Shown in pieces: positions 45,436 through 54,223 of a stretch of DNA of 64,000 bases. A program made the translations under genes and the position numbers. Within the stretch, counting starts at the first letter, position 1; each line of letters opens with the position of its first letter. The stretch is taken from positions 1 to 64,000 of the forward strand of contig JBGRQE010000009.1 of NCBI GenBank assembly GCA_041725955.1, written 5' to 3'. This DNA comes from JBGRPZ01 sp041725955 (GTDB taxonomy: Bacteria > Bacteroidota > Bacteroidia > Bacteroidales > JBGRPZ01). The notes under the pieces were generated by a model. The model was not told the origin of the DNA and ran no database searches. It saw only the letters and a program-made list of their open reading frames with translations.

Positions 45436-45470
45436 AGAGGCTGTCCTTTTTGGGCAGCCTCTGTTTTATT
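45436..45470 (+). terminator. Intrinsic terminator ending the glycogen operon
   Basis: AGAGGCTGTCC (45436-45446) pairs with GGGCAGCCTCT (45452-45462), 11 base pairs, around TTTTT, followed by GTTTTATTTTA. The T-rich tail runs up to the stop of the convergent tautomerase gene. Confidence 0.92.
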
Positions 45471-45815
45471 TTATTGAGCGAAAGTTTTTTTGTTCCACCC
45501 CCACATATGTCTTTCCCCATGGGCGAATTCAATATATATTCTGTTAGGAGAAATATTGAGTTCGTCAGAGAAAAAGCTACATAATGACTTTGAATATTCT
45601 TCAGTTTTTGTTTCGTCTAAACTCAGCGATTTTAACTCAAGGTATAAACAAGGCTCTGGGCTTTGAGCAAAGAACATATCTGATGATTCTTCAAAATGAA
45701 TCATAACATAGGACTGCTCTTTATTTAAGATTTTTGCTATTCTGGCCGAAGCCTTTTCCATTAGCTTTTCCTTGTCCTTAGACTTAATATTGGTTTGTAT
45801 CTTCAAATAAGGCAT
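45471..45815 (-). CDS. MIF-family phenylpyruvate tautomerase-like protein
   Basis: The 114-residue protein fits the macrophage-migration-inhibitory-factor/tautomerase superfamily. It has the N-terminal Met-Pro, where Pro becomes the catalytic N terminus after Met removal, in MPYLKIQTNI. It also has YVMIHFEESSDMFF and a C-terminal NRIYIEFAHGERHMWGWNKKTF, which match MIF positions. Natural substrate is unknown. It lies 10 bases from the GH20 gene's stop on the same strand, so it probably shares that transcript. Confidence 0.85.
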   Translation of the reverse strand: MPYLKIQTNIKSKDKEKLMEKASARIAKILNKEQSYVMIHFEESSDMFFAQSPEPCLYLELKSLSLDETKTEEYSKSLCSFFSDELNISPNRIYIEFAHGERHMWGWNKKTFAQ

Positions 45816-45824
45816 GGTAATACT

Positions 45825-47459
45825 TTATTTATTGATTTTATTATCCTGGATTTTCCAGGGAATTTCTTCTGATTTATAGAAATTTATATTTCTTGCTTTT
45901 AGGCGATTATACTGATCTCCAAGGCGTTTTTTATAGCCTTCCCAATTTCGCTTTTCTTTTGGTGTCCAACCAATTTCTGCAATACTAATAATTCTGGGGA
46001 AAGCTAAAAAGTCAAGATCTTTTAAATTCTTTATGGTTTCTGTCCATATAGGAGCTTCAATACCTGCGATACTTTGTTCTGGGATTTCTGGACTTATTGT
46101 ATTTGGATCCCAATCGTAACTGGTTTTTACATCAATATAACCTGCCCAATGTAGTCCAAGTGGAGTTTTGGTGTCATATTTCATATCGAGGTAACAATGC
46201 TTCGCATTTGAATATATAATCTGTGCATTTTTCTTGGAAGCAATGTTCGCTATAGAATCACTTTTCCAATATTGGCAAATTGTGTTTTGATCGATATTAG
46301 CAGTAGCTACTTCTTCCCATCCAATCATTTTCTTATTATACTTTTTTACGATTGGAGCTATTTTGTCTATGAATGTAATATAATCATCATGAGGAGTCGA
46401 GTGCGATTCATCACCTCCTATGTGAATATATGGTCCTGGAGTAATTTCTGATAGTTCACGAATTACATCATCGATGAACTTATATGTAATATCCTTTTTT
46501 ACACACAAAGAACTAAATCCCACATCAATGCCCGTATAAAGTTTTGTTGCTTTGTTGTCGCAGTTTAATTCTGCATATGAAGCTAGAGCAGCATTGGTAT
46601 GACCAGGCATATCTATTTCTGGAACAATGGTGATAAAGTGATCTTTGGCATAGTTTACAATATCTTTATACTGTTCCTGAGTAAAGTAACCTCCTTTTCC
46701 ACCGCCAACTTCAGTACTTCCACCAATTTCTGTAAGCTTTGGCCATGATTTAATTTCAATCCTCCATCCTTGATCGTCTGATAAATGAAGATGTAAGTAA
46801 TTTATCTTGTATTTCGCTATTTGATCGATATAGGTTTTTACATCTTCAGAAGGCAAGAAATGGCGAGAAACATCAAGCATTGCTCCACGATAGGCATATC
46901 TGGGATAATCGTCGATAATTCCGCATGCTACAATAATAGGATCTTGAATTATGGCCGATTGAGATTCGATTTCATCTGGCAATAGTTGCATTAAGGTTTG
47001 CATACCATAGAATATTCCGGAAGGATTCTTTGCCAATAGAATAATTCGGTCGTTTTTGATTTCCAGATTATAACCTTCTTCTTCTTTAACCGTAGGAGAG
47101 ATCCCTATATAAATATTTCCTTCCAATTTGTTAGCGTTCAAATTCTCAAAAGGAATCGGAAACTTAGTTGTTTTGCGAATCTGATTGAAAAAAGGTGTTG
47201 CAATTCTTTCCAATTCATTCTGATTGCCATCGAATAGAACTTTACAATCTTTTAAGAGTTCAAATCCAGAATATACTTGTTCGTCTTTGCTTATATTAGC
47301 AGGTTCTGGGATAACATTTTCAGGAAGCTTAATATTCGCAGGTAAAGGAATAATAGATTCCTGAGATAAGTTTTTAGGAATAGGCTTTTTACAACTTAAT
47401 GGTAGTAGAATGCTAAGGAATAACATCCATACTAATGTTTTAATTTGGGTTGTTTTCAT
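45825..47459 (-). CDS. Beta-N-acetylhexosaminidase, GH20 lipoprotein
   Basis: The protein begins with a lipoprotein signal (MKTTQIKTLVWMLFLSILLPLSC, lipobox LPLSC). A GH20b beta domain (about 75-180) is followed by a TIM barrel. The catalytic Asp350-Glu351 pair is in HIGGDESHS, which uses the substrate N-acetyl group. Family traits include HLHLSDDQGWRIEIKSWP, VPEIDMPGHTNAALASY and IGWEEVA. It releases terminal GlcNAc/GalNAc from glycans or chitin. The frame extends five codons upstream to 47474, but the ATG at 47459 gives the signal. Lipid-anchored, so periplasmic or on the surface. Confidence 0.93.
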   Translation of the reverse strand: MKTTQIKTLVWMLFLSILLPLSCKKPIPKNLSQESIIPLPANIKLPENVIPEPANISKDEQVYSGFELLKDCKVLFDGNQNELERIATPFFNQIRKTTKFPIPFENLNANKLEGNIYIGISPTVKEEEGYNLEIKNDRIILLAKNPSGIFYGMQTLMQLLPDEIESQSAIIQDPIIVACGIIDDYPRYAYRGAMLDVSRHFLPSEDVKTYIDQIAKYKINYLHLHLSDDQGWRIEIKSWPKLTEIGGSTEVGGGKGGYFTQEQYKDIVNYAKDHFITIVPEIDMPGHTNAALASYAELNCDNKATKLYTGIDVGFSSLCVKKDITYKFIDDVIRELSEITPGPYIHIGGDESHSTPHDDYITFIDKIAPIVKKYNKKMIGWEEVATANIDQNTICQYWKSDSIANIASKKNAQIIYSNAKHCYLDMKYDTKTPLGLHWAGYIDVKTSYDWDPNTISPEIPEQSIAGIEAPIWTETIKNLKDLDFLAFPRIISIAEIGWTPKEKRNWEGYKKRLGDQYNRLKARNINFYKSEEIPWKIQDNKINK

Positions 47460-47678
47460 GGTTTTTAAAGGCAAATTAAAATTTATTTAATCTCAAAAAG
47501 TAATTTCAAAACATAAAAACTTAGAAAGACTTAAGCATTGTGTTATCAGTTTTGAAAAGTAAGTTAAATTCTTTCCTTATAAAAGGAATTAGTTTTCAAA
47601 TTACTCTAATTAATAAATGATTTTAACGGGCTTTTATTCTATCAATTAGGAAGATTAAAAGACTAAAAGATAAAATAG

Positions 47679-47708
47679 CTCGTATATTCTGTAACAGAAT
47701 TTTACGAG
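47679..47708. promoter_or_regulatory. Long inverted repeat just before the S9 peptidase start
   Basis: CTCGTATATTCTGT (47679-47692) and ACAGAATTTTACGAG (47694-47708) are inverted, matching over CTCGTA and ATTCTGT with one unpaired base, around a central A. It lies 20 bases before the S9 peptidase ATG at 47729. It could be an operator or a hairpin in the mRNA leader close to the start codon. Confidence 0.6.
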
Positions 47709-47728
47709 AAACAAAATTAATATTTCAT

Positions 47729-50560
47729 ATGCATAATTTTAGTTCAGTTCTTTTAACTGTGTCCTTGCTATTATTGGGGTGTTTAGCAAAGGGGCAACAA
47801 AAAAAAGTAATTTCTCATCAGGATTATGATCTTTGGAGAACCATCAAGAATGAAAAACTTAGTAATTCGGGCGATTACTTGCTTTATAATGCAGTTCCTT
47901 TGGATGGAGATGCAACTCTATATTTATATAAAGCGAAATCTGGAGTACTAGATTCAATATTTAGAGCTGAAAAAGCCAGCTTTTCTTCTTCCGAGCAATA
48001 TGTTGCCTTACACCTTAAGCCATCTAAAGATTCGGTGAACAGACTCAGAAGAGATCAAGTAAAGAAGGATAACTTGCCAAAAGACACTTTGTTGATTTGG
48101 AATTTAAATACCAATGCACAAGTTAAAATACCGAATCTAAAATCATATAAGCTACCCCAAAAAAAGGGTGATTGGCTGGCATTTGAGCAATATAAAAGTA
48201 AGGGAGACAAAAAAGATACTATAACTTCAAACAAAAAATTGAAGAAGAGTAAAAGCAAGAAGAAACAACAAACTCAATTGTTTGCTTTTAATCCGATTAC
48301 CAACGATAGTGTCTCTTTTCAGAATATAAAGGAATATTCATTCTCTGATGAAGGGAATGTTTTGGCTATGTTGTTAGAGAGTAAGGATAGTATAAACAGT
48401 AGTCACTTTGTTGTTTTCTATCCACAAAGTAAGAAAGTGGATACTGTGTTTAAATCTAATGCAAAGCTTGAAAAGTTAAGTGTAGATTCAAATGGAAATC
48501 AGTTTGCATTTATTTCTAAAGCAGATAGCACTCATCAAAAGAAAAATAACTTATTCTATTTTCATATAAAGAATAATAAGGTTATTTCTTCTACTATTGA
48601 TTCCATTGCCAAATCAGAATTATGTAAGGAAAATATGTATGTAAGTGATAAATTCGCTCCTTACTTCTCTGAAAATGGAAATCGTTTGTTCTTTGGGACA
48701 GTACCTGAATTGCCACAAAAAGAGAAAGACACTCTTTTGCCAGAAGAAAAGGTAAGTGTTGACATTTGGCACTGGAAAGATAAGGATATCCAGCCTCGTC
48801 AATTAAAGAATCTAAAGAAAGATAAAGAAAGAACATATACTGCTGTTTATCTTACAAAGGCTAAGAAAACTATACAACTGGCTACTCCTGATATTTCTAC
48901 ACTTCAAAAGGATTTGAAAAAGGAAGATAAGTATATATTGGCCTTTAATGATGACTCCTATCGTTACTTGATGCAATGGGAGGGTAGAGAGTTTAAAGAT
49001 GTTTATCTGATTGAGCTTGAAAGTGGAAAAAGACAAAAGGTATTGACTAAAATAAGTGAGAAACCTCTACTTAGTCCAAAGCAAAAGTATATTAGTTATT
49101 TCTCGCCAGACGATGCTTCTTGGTATGCGTATGATATTGCAAAGAAGAGAAATCTAAATCTTACTGCAGGTATAAAGGACATTTCTTTTGCCAAAGAAGA
49201 TCATGATATGCCTATTGTAGCTCCTGCATACGGAAGGGCTGGGTGGACAAAGAATGATAAGAGCTTTGTTGTGTTCGACCGATATGATTTGTGGTTGCTA
49301 AGTCCAGATAAGAAGCAAAACCCTAAACGATTGACTAAAGGTTATGGGCGCAGTCATTCTTTACAACTTAGATTTGTTCGTACAGATAAAGAGAGTTATG
49401 TTATTCCGACTGATAAAATGTTACTTCGCTCATTCAATGAAAAGACTAAAGCTAATGCCTTTTATAATTGTGATGAGCAAGGAAATGTGAATAAACTTAT
49501 CTCTGGCGATTATCTGTTTGACAACTTGGTAAAAGCTAAGGATTCTGATGTTGTTATTTATACCCGTCAGAGTTTTCAGGAATTTCCTGACCTGTGGATT
49601 AGCGATCTAAGTTTTGAGAACCCCATAAAAGTATCGAATGTAAATCCTCAGCAAAAAGATTTCAACTGGGGAACTGTTGAGTTGGTTGAATGGGAATCGT
49701 TTGGAGGAATTCCTCTGGAAGGACTTTTTTATAAGCCAGAGAACTTCGATCCGAATAAGAAATATCCGATGTTGGTTTATTTCTATGAAACCTATAGTCA
49801 GCGTTTGCATAAACATCATTTCCCAAAGCCATCATACTCTACAATTAACTTTCCTTCATACTTGAGTAATGGATATTTGATTTTTGTTCCAGATATTAAA
49901 TATACAGAAGGAAACCCTGGTAAAGACGCATATAACTCAATAATTAGTGGTGTTGAGCACTTGGCAAGTACACGTTCTTACATTGATAGAGAACACCTGG
50001 GAATTCAAGGACAAAGCTGGGGTGGATATCAAACTGCATATTTGGTTACTCAAACCAATATCTTTGCCGCTGCCGAAGCTGGTGCTCCTGTAAGTAATAT
50101 GACTAGTGCATATGGTGGAATAAGATGGAAATCGGGATTAAGCAGACAGTTTCAATACGAAAAAACACAGAGTAGAATAGGAGGAACCCTTTGGGAAAAA
50201 CCAATGCATTATATAAAGAACTCGCCTTTGTTTTTTGCCGATCAAGTGAATACTCCATTGATGATTATGCATAATGATAATGATGGAGCAGTGCCTTGGT
50301 ATCAAGGTATAGAACTGTTTATGGCTTTAAAACGCTTACAAAAACCTACTTGGCTTATCAATTATAACAATGCGCCACATAACTTACGACGATTGGCCGA
50401 TCGAAGAGATTTAACGATTCGCTTGCAGCAATTCTTTGATTTTTACCTGAAACATGCACCAGCACCCGAATGGCTGCAAAATGGAATCCCTGCTGTTAGA
50501 AAAGGTAAAGACTTTGGTTTTAAGTTGATAAAGGATTCAAAAGAAGAAATAGAGAAATAG
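47729..50560 (+). CDS. S9 family peptidase (prolyl oligopeptidase type), secreted
   Basis: The 943-residue protein has a signal peptide (1-22, LLLLGCLAKGQ; a Cys in LLLGC could make it a lipoprotein). An N-terminal beta-propeller (about 40-640) is followed by an alpha/beta-hydrolase domain with nucleophile Ser763 in GQSWGGYQ, acidic residues at about 850-852 in MHNDNDGAVPW and a His in NAPHNLRR. The size is larger than a typical oligopeptidase B or dipeptidyl peptidase IV, like other Bacteroidota S9 peptidases. It is probably periplasmic and trims peptides from a protein diet. It is monocistronic, starting after a dyad. Confidence 0.9.
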   Translation: MHNFSSVLLTVSLLLLGCLAKGQQKKVISHQDYDLWRTIKNEKLSNSGDYLLYNAVPLDGDATLYLYKAKSGVLDSIFRAEKASFSSSEQYVALHLKPSKDSVNRLRRDQVKKDNLPKDTLLIWNLNTNAQVKIPNLKSYKLPQKKGDWLAFEQYKSKGDKKDTITSNKKLKKSKSKKKQQTQLFAFNPITNDSVSFQNIKEYSFSDEGNVLAMLLESKDSINSSHFVVFYPQSKKVDTVFKSNAKLEKLSVDSNGNQFAFISKADSTHQKKNNLFYFHIKNNKVISSTIDSIAKSELCKENMYVSDKFAPYFSENGNRLFFGTVPELPQKEKDTLLPEEKVSVDIWHWKDKDIQPRQLKNLKKDKERTYTAVYLTKAKKTIQLATPDISTLQKDLKKEDKYILAFNDDSYRYLMQWEGREFKDVYLIELESGKRQKVLTKISEKPLLSPKQKYISYFSPDDASWYAYDIAKKRNLNLTAGIKDISFAKEDHDMPIVAPAYGRAGWTKNDKSFVVFDRYDLWLLSPDKKQNPKRLTKGYGRSHSLQLRFVRTDKESYVIPTDKMLLRSFNEKTKANAFYNCDEQGNVNKLISGDYLFDNLVKAKDSDVVIYTRQSFQEFPDLWISDLSFENPIKVSNVNPQQKDFNWGTVELVEWESFGGIPLEGLFYKPENFDPNKKYPMLVYFYETYSQRLHKHHFPKPSYSTINFPSYLSNGYLIFVPDIKYTEGNPGKDAYNSIISGVEHLASTRSYIDREHLGIQGQSWGGYQTAYLVTQTNIFAAAEAGAPVSNMTSAYGGIRWKSGLSRQFQYEKTQSRIGGTLWEKPMHYIKNSPLFFADQVNTPLMIMHNDNDGAVPWYQGIELFMALKRLQKPTWLINYNNAPHNLRRLADRRDLTIRLQQFFDFYLKHAPAPEWLQNGIPAVRKGKDFGFKLIKDSKEEIEK

Positions 50561-50648
50561 GAGTGTTTCCAATAAAAGTGTAATAATATTTATTGAATCA
50601 TAAACATTAGTATTACTGCACTTTTTGATGATAATAAAAATTATAAAT

Positions 50649-50675
50649 AAGGCTGCTCTTTTTGGGCAGCCTTTT
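50649..50675 (+). terminator. Intrinsic terminator downstream of the S9 peptidase gene
   Basis: AAGGCTGCTC (50649-50658) pairs with GGGCAGCCTT (50664-50673), 10 base pairs, around TTTTT, then TTGC. It is 88 bases after the stop codon and shares CTTTTTGGGCAGCCT with the glycogen operon terminator. Confidence 0.8.
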
Positions 50676-50839
50676 GCAAATCATTACCTTAAGGTATTGT
50701 TTCCTGTTGCAGGATTTCTTATATTCGTTTGACTATTAATCAAACTGAAATTTAAGAGCAAAGAAGAGCTTCCTTCCATAAAATAACTCTATTTTGGTTC
50801 TTCTATTCTGATGGTCTCAGTTGCTAAAAACATAAACGC

Positions 50840-51481
50840 ATGAACGAATTCAGCAAAGAAACCCTTGAGCAAGCCAAGTCATTTGACCTGATAGGTGAAA
50901 AGTATGAAGAAACATTTGGCGATAATCCTTATCAACTTATGGCAATGGCTTGGCTTAATGATCGCATTCAACCGGGAAACACCGTTCTTGATGTTGGATG
51001 TGGCGACGGATTACTTACTGCCAAACCAATTATTGAAGCTGGCAATAAGCTTGTTGGCATAGATAATTCGAAAGAGATGTTGCGTCTTGCTAAAAGAAAT
51101 GTTCCTGAAGGAGATTTCAAACTTATGGATATGCGTAATATTAATTTCGAAAATCAACGCTTTGATTCAGCAACAGCATTTTTCTCTCTTATTCACTTAC
51201 CCAAAAACGAGATAAAAGACGTTATTTCAAGTATCTTAGATCAAATTGCCTTACGAGGTTTTCTTGTCTTTTCTTTAGTTGAAGGACATTTCGATAATAA
51301 GGAAGTCATTTTCTTAGGCCAAAAGATGCGAATATCTACCTATATGATTGAAGAAGTTCGTAAAATTATGTCGCAATTGCCTGTTATCGAACTTAATGTT
51401 AAGAAACATATGTTTAGACCCAAATCGGGAGGGTTTAAAGAAAGTCAACTGTATTTCTATTATCAAAAAGTTAAAGGTTAA
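50840..51481 (+). CDS. Class I SAM-dependent methyltransferase
   Basis: The 213-residue protein has the Rossmann motifs VLDVGCGDGLLTAKP (motif I), VGIDNSKEMLRLAKRN (motif II) and FKLMDMRNINFENQRFDSATAFFSLIHL (motifs III-IV). This fits the methyltransf-25/11 group. The substrate cannot be told. Its neighbours (S9 peptidase, T9SS cargo) give no functional clue, and it appears monocistronic. The ATG at 50840 directly precedes a short charged N-terminal helix. Confidence 0.85.
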   Translation: MNEFSKETLEQAKSFDLIGEKYEETFGDNPYQLMAMAWLNDRIQPGNTVLDVGCGDGLLTAKPIIEAGNKLVGIDNSKEMLRLAKRNVPEGDFKLMDMRNINFENQRFDSATAFFSLIHLPKNEIKDVISSILDQIALRGFLVFSLVEGHFDNKEVIFLGQKMRISTYMIEEVRKIMSQLPVIELNVKKHMFRPKSGGFKESQLYFYYQKVKG

Positions 51482-51672
51482 ACCACATTCTTCAATTATT
51501 TATGGCATCTTCGGAAAATCTTCTTTTTGGGGATGCTTTTTTATGTACTCAAGTCTCCGTTTAATATCACTTTACCACCATCTTATAAACCATATTTTTA
51601 TAACTTCACAATTGTAAACTCAAACCAGAGCCATACTTCACAATAGTTTATCGTATTACAAATTTACACATT

Positions 51673-53799
51673 ATGAAAAAGATCTATTTAGTTCTTCTTT
51701 TTAGCATACTGGGTTTTTCTGTCAATGCTCAGTTTGGTACTTTGCTAAACGAATTCACCCTTGAAAAGGATAAGCCTACATGCCCTTGGGGCATTGCCGT
51801 TAGTGATTCTAAGATTTATGTGGGTGATTTTGACTTCTGGGGTCCCGGACAGTCTATTATTTCTGTTTACGACATGGAAGGTAAATTTATTAAGAACCTT
51901 GATATTTCAAGCTGGGCAGCTTGCCCGCAAGCCAATGAAATGGCCGATATGGCATATCATGATGGCATGTTGTATATGATGGGTAATGATGGAACCATAA
52001 AAAAGGTAAATGCAAACACTGGCGAGTTGGTTGAAACATCACAAGGCAACTGGTCTAATCACGATCCGAAAGGTATTGCATATGATGCCAACAATGACGT
52101 GTTTTATATTGGTGGATGGAATGTAGATCCAGGAATATTAAAGGTGAAATTTGATGGAGAAGAATTGGGAGGCATTGCATTTGATGGTGTTTACTCTCTG
52201 GCTTTTCATCCTGGAACTCTAGAATCAGGCACTTTGTTTGTTACCGACGGAAAGAAAATGATTCATGAAGTAAATCCCGAAACTGGCGAAACCATACAAA
52301 GCTTCAAGTCGGATGTTAGTATGATGGGTGGTGTCGACATCAACGAATATGGTCATATTTACGTGGTCGATCAAAAGTCGAGGAAAATATTATGTTACGA
52401 TTCTGGCAATGCCTTCTTCAATCCAAAAGCTCCTATAGGCGTAGAGAATCTGGAAGCAAAAGCAGGTCCTAAAGCTGAATTAAAGGTGGAACTTACATGG
52501 AATTTTCCTACCAAAGCCATGAATGGTGACGACTTAACAGGGAAGTTATCGTACAAAGTGCATGTAAACGATAGTTATTATACCGAGATTGAAGAAGGAA
52601 AAGATCCGGGTAGCAAAGCTGTCTTTGTAGATGATGCTGCAAAACAGGGATTCAATAAATATACGGTTCATGTAAGCAATGAAAATGGCAGTGGAATTAG
52701 CAAAACCATATTTGTATATGCAGGTCTAGACACTCCCGGGCCGGTTAGCAACATAAAGCTTAAGCAAACCGAAAAAGGACAACTTTCGGCATCACTATCT
52801 TGGGATGCTCCTACGGAAGGCACTAATGGTGGTTACTTCGATGGTCAAATTAGTTCGTATAAGATTATTCGCTATCCAGATAAAAAAGAATTCACCAAAG
52901 GCGATGAGTTGGATCAAAATGTGTTTATAGATATTGTTCCCAAGTCGTTTTATTACCATTATAAGATTATTCCTGTTTCAGAAGCTGGCGAAGGTTCCGC
53001 GGCAAGCAGTTATCCAGAAAACATATTCGATAACGATCAGTTGTTCTTCGATGCATTCTTCCCATACGAAAACAGAGTTTGGGATACTAAAGGAGGCGAA
53101 AACTGGATGATTTCTGATTTTTCTTGCATGGCAGGAGGAGAGGCTCCCGAAGCAGGCTTCCATTATCAACCCAAGGTTGTGGCTTTTCAGGAATTTATAT
53201 CTCCATTCATCGAAAAAGCTGTTTATACAGATAAGTTATATATGTCATTCACCTATTCTATGCAGGATGTAAAGGGAGGTTATGAAATATATTTGGCATG
53301 TGCTCCGTTAACCACCACGAATCCTGACGACTATGAAAAACTATACACTTTTCCTATAGAAACTACCGAAGAGCCCAAGACCGTAAAGCTTGAAATGAAT
53401 TTTGATAATGTGCCTAATACCATGGAAAGCGACGGGTTTAGATTGTATTTTGTGTTTAATGGAAATTCAGACGATATTCAATATTTTGCTTTCGACGATA
53501 TATCCATCCGCACCAAACCCTATACAGCCATTCAGGAAATAGGCAATATAGAAACATCCATCTATCCAAATCCTTGTACGAATGAATTAAACATTCATTT
53601 AAATTCAACAGAAATAGTAAACAATCTTCAGATTAACATTAAGGATGCTTTGGGAAGAACATTACTAACAGAAAAATATTCTGAACTGAATCAGAAGCAA
53701 AGCAAGTTTGTAATTCCTACAGCACAACTCTCGAAAGGACTATATTTTGTTGAGGTTATTTCCAACAATAGGCGTTTCGTAAAGAAATTACTAAAGTAA
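51673..53799 (+). CDS. T9SS type A sorting-domain protein with propeller and FN3-like domains
   Basis: The 708-residue exported protein has a signal peptide (1-20, ending SVNAQ), an NHL/SMP-30-like beta-propeller (about 25-260), two FN3-like domains (about 265-350 and 358-455) and a jelly-roll-like module (about 460-620). The C-terminal T9SS sorting domain runs from about 637 to 708 (IYPNPCTNELNIHL to KGLYFVEVISNNRRFVKKLLK). The sorting domain directs outer-membrane translocation and surface attachment. It is regulated in trans by PorX in relatives. Function of the propeller part is unknown. Confidence 0.9.
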   Translation: MKKIYLVLLFSILGFSVNAQFGTLLNEFTLEKDKPTCPWGIAVSDSKIYVGDFDFWGPGQSIISVYDMEGKFIKNLDISSWAACPQANEMADMAYHDGMLYMMGNDGTIKKVNANTGELVETSQGNWSNHDPKGIAYDANNDVFYIGGWNVDPGILKVKFDGEELGGIAFDGVYSLAFHPGTLESGTLFVTDGKKMIHEVNPETGETIQSFKSDVSMMGGVDINEYGHIYVVDQKSRKILCYDSGNAFFNPKAPIGVENLEAKAGPKAELKVELTWNFPTKAMNGDDLTGKLSYKVHVNDSYYTEIEEGKDPGSKAVFVDDAAKQGFNKYTVHVSNENGSGISKTIFVYAGLDTPGPVSNIKLKQTEKGQLSASLSWDAPTEGTNGGYFDGQISSYKIIRYPDKKEFTKGDELDQNVFIDIVPKSFYYHYKIIPVSEAGEGSAASSYPENIFDNDQLFFDAFFPYENRVWDTKGGENWMISDFSCMAGGEAPEAGFHYQPKVVAFQEFISPFIEKAVYTDKLYMSFTYSMQDVKGGYEIYLACAPLTTTNPDDYEKLYTFPIETTEEPKTVKLEMNFDNVPNTMESDGFRLYFVFNGNSDDIQYFAFDDISIRTKPYTAIQEIGNIETSIYPNPCTNELNIHLNSTEIVNNLQINIKDALGRTLLTEKYSELNQKQSKFVIPTAQLSKGLYFVEVISNNRRFVKKLLK

Positions 53800-53921
53800 A
53801 AAACACTGCATAAATCGCCATTGCATGCGTCTTTGCATTTGCGCTTATAACATGCATTCCGGCTTTCTCTATTTACCAAATCATTCCGGCATTTCGTAAA
53901 TATGGAAAGGGTAAAATAAAG

Positions 53922-54205
53922 CACCTAGGTGAAGGTGCTTAACTTACGACTACGAATGGTATCACCTACCTAGGTGCAAGGGAGCAACTCTCGACTAGAG
54001 TTGCTCCCTTGCATTATGGTGAAAGAGACCCTTGCACCTAGGTGGTTTCTAATTTTCACCATGGTGAATTGTAAATTTCATTATAATGAAAATCGAAAAG
54101 CACCATGGTGAATTTTAATTTGCACCATAATGAAATGCAAAAAGCACCGTAATGAAAATCGAAAAGCACCATGGTGAATTTTAAATTGTACCATGGTGCT
54201 TTTTA
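53922..54205. repeat. Palindrome-rich repeat cluster between convergent genes
   Basis: This region is a mosaic of short palindromes: CACCTAGGTG (53922-53931, 54035-54044), TTCACCATGGTGAA (54055-54068), TTTCATTATAATGAAA (54076-54091) and CACCATGGTG (54101-54110). Hybrid half-sites such as CACCATAATGAA at 54123 also occur. A perfect 17-bp stem TGCAAGGGAGCAACTCT pairs 53975-53991 with 53997-54013. A 35-bp direct repeat (54084-54118 and 54150-54184) is exact. It contains no ORF. Adjacent 53800-53921 has no further structure I recognise. Confidence 0.9.
54162..54205. terminator. Bidirectional hairpin terminator after the OMP gene
   Basis: AAAAGCACCATGGT (54162-54175) pairs perfectly with ACCATGGTGCTTTT (54190-54203), 14 base pairs around a 14-base loop, with T runs on both strands. 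It lies about 20 bases beyond the stop of the minus-strand OMP gene, so it is that gene's probable terminator. It also blocks read-through from the T9SS gene. Confidence 0.75.
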
Positions 54206-54223
54206 TATTTCATTACTATGGAT

